From contig CANHYD010000082.1 of the NCBI GenBank assembly GCA_947464705.1, forward strand, positions 1 to 8,802: 8,802 bases of DNA. Direction: 5' to 3'. Source of the stretch: Verrucomicrobiota bacterium. Its GTDB lineage: Bacteria; Verrucomicrobiota; Verrucomicrobiia; Limisphaerales; UBA9464. The translations under genes and the position numbers were made by a program. Shown here in pieces: positions 1 to 7,200 of this stretch. The notes beneath the pieces are model-generated. The model was not told where the DNA came from and searched no databases. It was given only the letters and a program-made list of their open reading frames with translations. How positions within the stretch are numbered: the stretch's first letter is position 1; each line of letters begins with the position of its first letter.

Positions 1-1152
1 CAACAGCGCCCGTCAGCGTCTATGGGTATCGCCTTGAACCCGACATTCATTGAGCCGCCGGGGCGAATTCCTACCAATGGCCCGCCTGTGAGAACGCACG
101 CTCCGTGGGGCGAGACTGTCGACTTCGGTTTTGGTGCAACGTCTTCTGTCTTGGCGGTCGATATGGCCTACAAGGATCCCCTGGTCACCAACAGCGCCGC
201 GTGGTCTTTCCCGACCCCGACCAACGCCTTGGCCTCTGTGGGGCAACTGGGCCGCATCCATCGCGGTACGCCCTGGCAAACGGTTTACTTGAAGAGTGCC
301 ATCGCCAACATCGAGGCAGATAGCGAAGGCCATATCGCGGACCGTCACCACTGGAAATGGTGGTCCGGCAGCTACGGCACACACCCCACCAATGACTGGG
401 CTCTGCTCGACACCTTCTCGACCGCCCTCACCGAGAACGCGGCGCGCGGCCAGATCGGCGTCAATCAGACCAACCTGTCGGCCTGGTCAGCGATCTTGTC
501 AGGAGTTCCGGTTCTGCGCCGGCTCAACAGCGATGGCACCAATTTGGTGGCCACTGTGTTGGATCCGGCCGGGGGCAACGGCGCGTCGTTTGTCCAAAAG
601 ATCGTTGCGGGTTACACGATCAACGGTGTCTTCCGCCGCGGCATCGTCTCGGGCTTCGTTCACACCAACGGCTGGCCGGGGGATCCGCTGCTCACCGTCA
701 CCGGACCCGATGGCAATCCGCTCATCCTCCCCAAGGCGCGCCGTTCGCTGCCCCGGTTCCAATCAGTGGGCGAGATTTGCTCGGTCGAGACGCTGTCGGT
801 GGGTTCGCCCTTGTTGGAGAACGTGGAATATGACGAGTCCAATCCGGGCCGCACCTTCCGCCCCGTCTCCGATGAGGTCGTTGAGCGCATCCCTCAGCAA
901 ATCCTCTCCCTCCTCAAGGCCGAGGAGCCGCGGTATGTGGTCTATTCTTGGGCCCAGACCCTCAAGCCGGCTCCGGGAGCGGTGGTCACGGCACCGGGTC
1001 CGTTCTTTGGCCTTTCCACCAACTACGTCGTCACTGGCGAGTTCGCCACCAAGACCGTCCTGCGTTTCGAGGGAGCTCTCTCGACGAACGCCCCGGTCAC
1101 CCAAACCCTGCGCTCGGTGGTGGAAGACCACCGCGTGCTGACCACGGATTGA
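1..1152 (+). CDS. C-terminal part of a large exported protein, possibly Verru_Chthon cassette protein A-like (5' end outside window)
   Basis: The frame is open from base 1 to the TGA at 1150-1152, giving 383 visible residues. The ATG at 22 is unlikely to be the start: there is no ribosome binding site before it, no signal peptide after it, and the frame continues upstream. Visible segments include GQLGRIHRGTPWQTVYLKS near residue 80, an aromatic stretch (HHWKWWSGSYG), DWALLDTFSTALTENAARG followed by GVNQTN and W-AIL-GV, and near the end PRYVVYSWAQTLKPAPG followed by FGLSTNYVVTGEFA. The order 'test for premature/boundary segment, then TPWQT, then DW-LLD-F, then G-(I/V)N-N, then A-L-G' resembles the C-terminal part of large verrucomicrobial proteins encoded with pseudopilin-like genes (TIGR02600 type). 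That match is from memory and is tentative. It would fit a role at a type II-secretion or type IV-pilus-like apparatus. Nine Thr-Asn pairs occur, as in the next gene. The stop lies 22 bases before the next start, so co-transcription is likely. The C-terminus appears intact. Confidence 0.85.
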   Translation, partial: QQRPSASMGIALNPTFIEPPGRIPTNGPPVRTHAPWGETVDFGFGATSSVLAVDMAYKDPLVTNSAAWSFPTPTNALASVGQLGRIHRGTPWQTVYLKSAIANIEADSEGHIADRHHWKWWSGSYGTHPTNDWALLDTFSTALTENAARGQIGVNQTNLSAWSAILSGVPVLRRLNSDGTNLVATVLDPAGGNGASFVQKIVAGYTINGVFRRGIVSGFVHTNGWPGDPLLTVTGPDGNPLILPKARRSLPRFQSVGEICSVETLSVGSPLLENVEYDESNPGRTFRPVSDEVVERIPQQILSLLKAEEPRYVVYSWAQTLKPAPGAVVTAPGPFFGLSTNYVVTGEFATKTVLRFEGALSTNAPVTQTLRSVVEDHRVLTTD

Positions 1153-1174
1153 ACGCCGTTATCCCGTTTTCGTC
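1153..1174 (+). other. 22-base intergenic gap between the two genes
   Basis: No purine-rich ribosome binding site is visible before the ATG at 1175; the nearest bases are pyrimidine-rich (cccgttttcgtc). The frame of the downstream gene has a TGA at 1139-1141, and no ATG, GTG or TTG lies between that stop and 1175, so the start is fixed by exclusion. The short gap leaves little room for a promoter or terminator. Translation of the protease may therefore depend on ribosomes finishing the upstream gene, which is inference. Confidence 0.6.
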
Positions 1175-1250
1175 ATGCGCCCGTCTCGAAGCCTGATTGT
1201 CGCCATCGCCTTGGCGGTGGGTTCCCTGGGGCTGTACCGTTGGGTACAGC
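1175..1250 (+). other. Signal peptide or N-terminal signal anchor of the subtilase
   Basis: Residues 1-25 have a basic start (Met-Arg-Pro-Ser-Arg), a hydrophobic core from Leu7 to about Tyr21, then Arg-Trp and a Pro/Ala/Ser-rich stretch. This shape supports export by Sec. No lipobox cysteine is present, so it is not a lipoprotein signal. A cleavage site after an Ala in the Pro/Ala-rich stretch is possible, but no single site stands out. Confidence 0.75.
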
Positions 1251-4200
1251 CGCCAGCCGTGGGCCCTGCCTCCTCGGCCTCCGGGCTCACCACGACGCCC
1301 GCCGGTCCCGACATGGCCTCGGCCTTCGGGCGTTCTCTGGCCGTCTCCGCCCACGCTTCCGCCAAGCGGTTGCCCGTGCGCACGCTCGCCGCCGGCCAGC
1401 GCCCGGCCCCCCAGGATCTCGACTTCCCCTGGCGCGCCCGCAACACCACCAAGACGCTGGATCAACTGCGCAATGATCCGCGCGCGTTGGTGCTGCGCAA
1501 TGCCTTGATCGATACCCGCACGGGCGAACCGCTGCCGTTGCCCGAGTCGCTGGTGGCGGGCCCGGAGCCGGGTTTCCACATCGTTCAATTCGCCCAGGAG
1601 CCCGATGCCGGGTCCCGGCGTCGATTGGAAGAGCAGCAGTTGCAGGTCGTCTCGTACCTGCCGGTCAATGCCTTCCTGGTGAAGGGTTCCGACGAGTCGA
1701 TCGAGCGCTTGGCTCTCGACGTGGACATCGCCTCGGTGTCGCCCTGGCATCCGGCCTTCAAACTCGAACCGGAACTGCTGACCCGTGCCATCGACGGTCG
1801 TCCGCTCGAATCGGGCGATCGCCTCATGCTTTCGATTTCCGATCCCGACGCCCTCCCGCGTTTGGAATCGCTCGGGGTCCGCGAGGTCGCTCGCCAGCGC
1901 AGCCCGTTCGGCACGCTGGTCACGGTCGATGTGCCGCCGGACGCGTTGGTTTCCCTGGCCCAATCGCCCGAGGTGCACCTCATCGAAAAAGCCCATCGTC
2001 GCGAACTGCTCAATGATCGCTCGGCTTACCTGTTGGGCAGCGCCACGGATGCCACCAACACGGCGTCTTACCGGGGGCTCACCGGCAGCAACGTGGTGGT
2101 CAATGTCAACGACTCCGGCATCGACTGGACCCACCCCGACCTCACCACCAACCGCGTCTTCACGGTCGGATCTCAGACCAATCTCCTGACCGATACCGAC
2201 GGCCACGGGACCCACGTGGCCGGCACCATCGCCGGCAGCGGCGTCCGCTCCCTCGAGATCCAGGGGCCGGCCCAAGGATCGGTGACCAATGCCCAGTTCC
2301 GCGGTTTGGCCCCCAACGCCAAACTCTTCGTCCTGCCCATCGACCTCCAGACCGGTCCGACCATCTCGGATGCCTTCTTGCAAGAACAGGCGGCCATGAC
2401 CAATGCCCTCATCTCCAACAACAGTTGGGGCTACACGGGGGCCTACGAGTACAACTCCATTTCGGCCAGCTACGACGCGGCCTCGCGGGATGCATTGCCC
2501 GAGACCTCCGGCGAGCAGCCCGTGCTCTTCGTCTTCGCGGCCGGCAACTCCGGTCAAGGTGGCAACAACGGCGTCGGCGGTCTGCGGGGGTCGGTTACCG
2601 TGCCGGGCAACGCCAAGAACGTCATCACCGTGGGTGCGCTGGAGAGCAAGCGCAACTTCACCAACGCTGTGGTGACCGACGATGAAGGCCGGGTAATCTG
2701 GGCCGGTGGCAAGCAATTCCGGGAGCCGAGCACCAATGCCGAGTTGACCACCAACCTGGTACTCCGTGCTGCCACCGACACCGACACTGAGGTGGCCAAT
2801 TTCTCCAGCCGCGGCAACGTGGGCATTGGTATTGAAGGTAGTTACGGCCGCTTCAAGCCCGACGTGGTCGCGCCGGGTTCCCAGATCCTTTCGGCGCGTT
2901 CGGCCCAGTGGAAACTGGAAGACGAGTACGACACCAACTCGGTTCAGTACGCCGTGTTTGACGACCTCAACCGACCGGTGGCCCCGTGGTACCGGTTTTT
3001 GTCCGGCACCAGCATGGCGGCCCCGGCTGTGTCCGGCCTGTTGGCCCAGATCCAGGAGTTCTGGCATCGCCCGGGCATCACCTTGCCGAGGTACATCGAG
3101 GCGGCGGCCTACAAGGCATTGGTCATTAACAGCGCGCGCCCCTCGGCCGATCTTTACAATCCGGATTTCCGTTCGGTGATGAACTATGCGGGCTGGGGCC
3201 AACCCAGTCTGCCGCGCGCCCTCGATAGCGGCGTGCGCCTGACCCGCGCCGATGGGGCCGTTGTGGAGTTGGCGGGTTTCGCGGGTGAACTCACCACGGG
3301 GGCCAGCCAATTGCTGCGCTTGAAGCTCACCACCAACGAGGTGTCTGCCACGGGTGCCTTTCACTTCACGCTGGTTTGGACGGATCCTCCGGGCAACCCG
3401 GCCGCCGGCCTCAAGCTGGTCAATGACCTAGACCTCATCGTGTCCAATACGGTCACCGGTGAGGTGTTCGTCGGCAACGACTTGGCTCGGACCGGGTTCA
3501 CCGCGGGTCGGGCGGGCACCAATGCCTTCGAGTTGGTCGAAGAGGGGGTGACCAACTCCATTTTCGATTCGGTCAACAATGTGGAGCGCGTGGTCCTCGA
3601 ACCGCCGCTGGCCAGCGAGTACATCATCCAGGTGGTGGCCCGTCGGGTGAACGTCAACGCCCTGTCCTCTCGTGAGGTTCAGAATTTGCAGAACCGCACC
3701 AACATCGTTCAGGACTTCGTGGTGGCCCTGTCGTCCGATGCCGCCACGGCGGACACGATCGTGGCCACGGCCGAGTATGTCAGCGGATCATCCGGTGGTT
3801 TCGGACCTGTCCGCACCCCAGCGGTTTCCGTAGTGGCCACCAATGGTATCCCCGTCTCGGCGGCTCGAGTCGGGGCACAGTCTCCCTTGGTCGGTGGCGC
3901 GGTTGGGCAAGTGGCCCAGTGGCATTTCTTCGTCTTCACCAATCTCTTCAACCCGGAGGCGGCGGCGACCACCGGATTGACCAACGGTCAGTACGTCGAG
4001 TTCGTCATCTCCTCGGCGGCCAACCTGGCCCGACCGCGTGGACCCGGGGGCTCGGGAACCCGTCTGCGGGACCGCGTCCTGGGGCCGGACTTGGATTTGT
4101 ACATGTCCATGGATCCCGGCCTGACCAATCTTCAGGCTTCAGCGCTGGCATCGGCGTATCGTTCTACCCAACAGGGATTCGAAGAGCGTATCGAAATCAC

Positions 4201-7200
4201 CAACGCCCCGGCCAATGGCGAGGTGTATTACATCGGCGTGAAGGCCGAGGATCAGCAGGCGGGCGAATTTGAGTTGGTGGTCCGCAGCAGCGACCAGCCG
4301 TTCCACATCCTTGGAGCCAACGGCTACAGCCTGCTCATGACCCCAATTGGCAGCGGGCGCTCCATACCTGATGGCAGCCCGGATGTGCCGGGTGTTGTCC
4401 GCTACTTCGGCACGGGACCCTCCGGAATCACTCGCAATGTGACCTTCATCCAGTCCCTGTTTCACGACAACTTCTTCGACCTGCAAGGCACCCTCCTGCA
4501 CGCCGGGTACGGAGTGACCATCAACAACCGCCGGTCGATCCGCGATTACGGGACCGGTTTGACCCAGGTCTCCGGCCCGGTCATGGGGCTCTACGACGAC
4601 ATTCCCGGTTTGCGCTTCAGCGGCGGCCAGCCGACCGACGGCCCGAGCACCACCCTCCTCGACTTCTCCGGTCTGGGCAGCGTGGGTGCGTGGAACTACC
4701 TCCTGCAGGATGACGTGTTGGGCGGTTCCGGTACGTTGAATTCGGTGCAGCTTCAGGTTCAGCCGCAGGTGCTGCCGGCCTTCGAAGACCGTGTCTTCGA
4801 GAACATTTGTCTCGCGCCGCAGGGCTACGACTTCCGGTTGCGCATCGTGCCTCCGGACGCCAGCCGACTCATCATCGAGGTGACCAACATGGTCCCCGCC
4901 AACTTGCCGCTGGAAGTGTACATTCGCCGCGAAGCGTTCCCCGACCCTGACAATCTGGATGTCAACGACCGTGTGGCGACGTTGCTCGGGCCTGGCATCA
5001 TCAGCATTTCCGTTCGGGACGTCCCGGCGCTGCAGGCCGGCACCTACTTCGTGCTCTTCCACAACCCGTCCGGAGTGGAGCTGTGCTTCGATGTGGCCAT
5101 CTACGGCGAACGCAACCTGTCTTCCAAGTTCACCCGAACCATTGAAGGCCGATCGGCTTCCTTGGCTGATGTTGCTCGGACGGTCGCTTCGGTTCAGGTC
5201 GATGATGCGCGTCCGGTGTCCGATGTGCAGGTGGGTGTCCGTGCCGAACACGCCCGCGTCTCCGATCTGGCCTTGCGATTGGTGACCCCGGGCGGCGCCA
5301 GCGCGTTGCTCTTCGAGAACCGTGGACTCACCACCACCAACGGTCTGGGAGGTGTGCTTGTCACCAGCAACTACCAGCATGTGGCCTTGTCGCTCGACCG
5401 CGCCGGGGGCGTGGCCCGTATTTACTTCAATGGCGAAGTGGTGGCCGAACAGGCGGTCCGGCTCTCGGCCAGCAACTCGCCGACCTCGTTCCACCTCGGC
5501 GCTCTGGGTTCCGCCAATTTGCCCGGCAGCCCTATTCAGTTGGACGATTTCGGACTCTGGCGTCGTTCCATTCGGGAGGCCGAGATCCGGCGAATTTACG
5601 AGGAAGGGACCTTCGGTCGTGCCAAGGCCACCAACTTGGCCAGTGCCGGATTGGCAGCACTCTGGCCCATGGACCGCTTTGGTCTGGATACCATCGCGGG
5701 TCAGACCATCAGCAGCGTGGGCACCAGTGTGTCGGGTCAGATCAACTTCGGCATGCGCCAACCAGGCACCGGCTCTGGAGCGATCTCCACCGACTCCCGC
5801 ATCCGGGATATCGGGAACTTGCCGGGGTTGACTCTGGAAGGGTGGATCAAGCCGGTCTCCGGCAACGAACGTCTGGTGGTCGGAGGCTGGTACGATGCGG
5901 CCAACAAGCGGGCAGGGCCGGCCTTGCTCATCGGTCAAGCGGCTCCCCTGGGCAATGGCCCGGGTTCGCTGAGTGCTATCTTCCAGGATGAAGCAGGCAA
6001 CCGGGTGGTGCTGAGCACTCGCGCTGGCGTGTTCCCGGCTGGGGGCATTGTCACCAATCGGGCCTATGCGGTCTTCGGCGACAGCACCAATGGGGTGTAC
6101 ACGCCCATCAAGTTTGCCCAACCCCCGTATTTGAGTCGGATCGTGCCGCAGGTGCTGTATTCCAATGATTGGGAAACGCTCACCATCGGGGATTATGCGG
6201 CCGGCACCAACAGCCTTGAGGGTTGGATCGTGCTGACCAATCGGGTTTCGATCTTGGCCGGGGGTGTCGAGGCTCAAGTACTCGATCTTCGGAATGCCGC
6301 GGTGGAACGTCAGTTCGACCTCAACATCGGTCAGGCTTATCGATTGGCCTTCACCAGTCGCAAATCTCCCGCCGCCAAGACGGCGGTGAATGCTCAGGTC
6401 TGGGTGGATGGTGGATTCAACCTGCGCGTGGACAGCACTCCAGGATGGGTGACCAACACCACCTCCTTTGTGGCTCGATCCTCGCGCACCGCCGTTGGCT
6501 TTGTGGCGACCTCGCCTCCGGCCTCCGCGACCAACTTCCCCTCGGGTCTTGAAATTGGGCAAGTTTGGCTCGATCAGGATGGCGCTCCTCTGGTGTACCA
6601 ACCGGAAGAACCCCTGCGCCCACTCATGGGGCAGCCGGGCAGCGGGTTGTGGCAATTGCAGACCACCGACGCTCGGGGAGGCGAGGCGGGGCTTCTGCTG
6701 GACTGGCAGTTGCGCTTCACCTTCATGCCCACCAATCCGCCGACCTTCCGGTTGACCAACGGCATCGCCTTCACCACCAACATTGTGGGCGAGGATATCC
6801 GTTATTTCGTGGTGGATGTGCCGCTGGAGGCCGAGCGGGCCACCAACACCTTGTTCAATTTATCGGGTCCTCCATTGTCACTGCTGTACAGCGCCTCGGG
6901 CCTGCCAGACCCCACGGAGTCCGACACGGTGACCCTAGTGTCCGGTTTGCCGGCTTCACGCTTCTTCGCGGGTGCCCTCGACATCAATCTCCCGCCGTTG
7001 CTTCCGCGTGGGCAGCGCTACTACCTGGCAGTGCGCGGTGCTGGCGGGACCTCCTCCAATGAGTTCTCGATCCAAACCGACTTCGGGGTCCGCATCACCC
7101 CGCTGACCAACCGCGTTGCCCTCCGGGTCACCAATACCGCGCCTATCTTGCAGGAGTACTACTCGTATCAGGTGCCTACCAGCAACGTGCTGGGAGTCAC

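Noticed and set aside
22..24. ATG at 22 as the true start of the first gene
   Set aside because: The frame is open to base 1, there is no ribosome binding site before it and no signal peptide after it. The protein looks like the C-terminal part of a larger one.
1153..1174. Terminator or promoter between the two genes
   Set aside because: The gap is only 22 bases, with no stem-loop followed by a T run and no room for a -35/-10 pair; the T-rich bases before the start are too short to support either.
1097..3364. Long minus-strand open frame of 755 codons
   Set aside because: Its codons lie exactly opposite the codons of the protease, so it can only be stopped by sense TTA, CTA or TCA codons, which are very rare in this GC-rich gene. 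The sense frame has complete subtilase motifs; the reverse frame has none.
3919..4272. Shorter plus-strand open frames overlapping the protease in the other two frames (also 1197-1508, 2403-2685, 4959-5831, 6223-7062)
   Set aside because: The translations are low in recognisable motifs, and each lies inside the uninterrupted frame that carries conserved domains.
3221..4380. Two separate genes, a protease and an adhesin, instead of one
   Set aside because: No stop codon occurs in the frame between the catalytic domain and the downstream modules, and the KP-43 jelly-roll runs directly into the PPC-like domain.
5340..6060. Frameshift or broken gene as the cause of the disordered P and LamG domains
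   Set aside because: The frame is unbroken across the whole stretch and both LamG halves and all P pieces read in the same frame, so indels cannot explain the order.
4139..6655. Long minus-strand open frame of 838 codons
   Set aside because: It has the same register relation to the protease codons as the 1097-3364 frame, and its Gly/Arg/His-rich content has no recognisable domain. The sense strand here encodes P, PPC and LamG-type domains.
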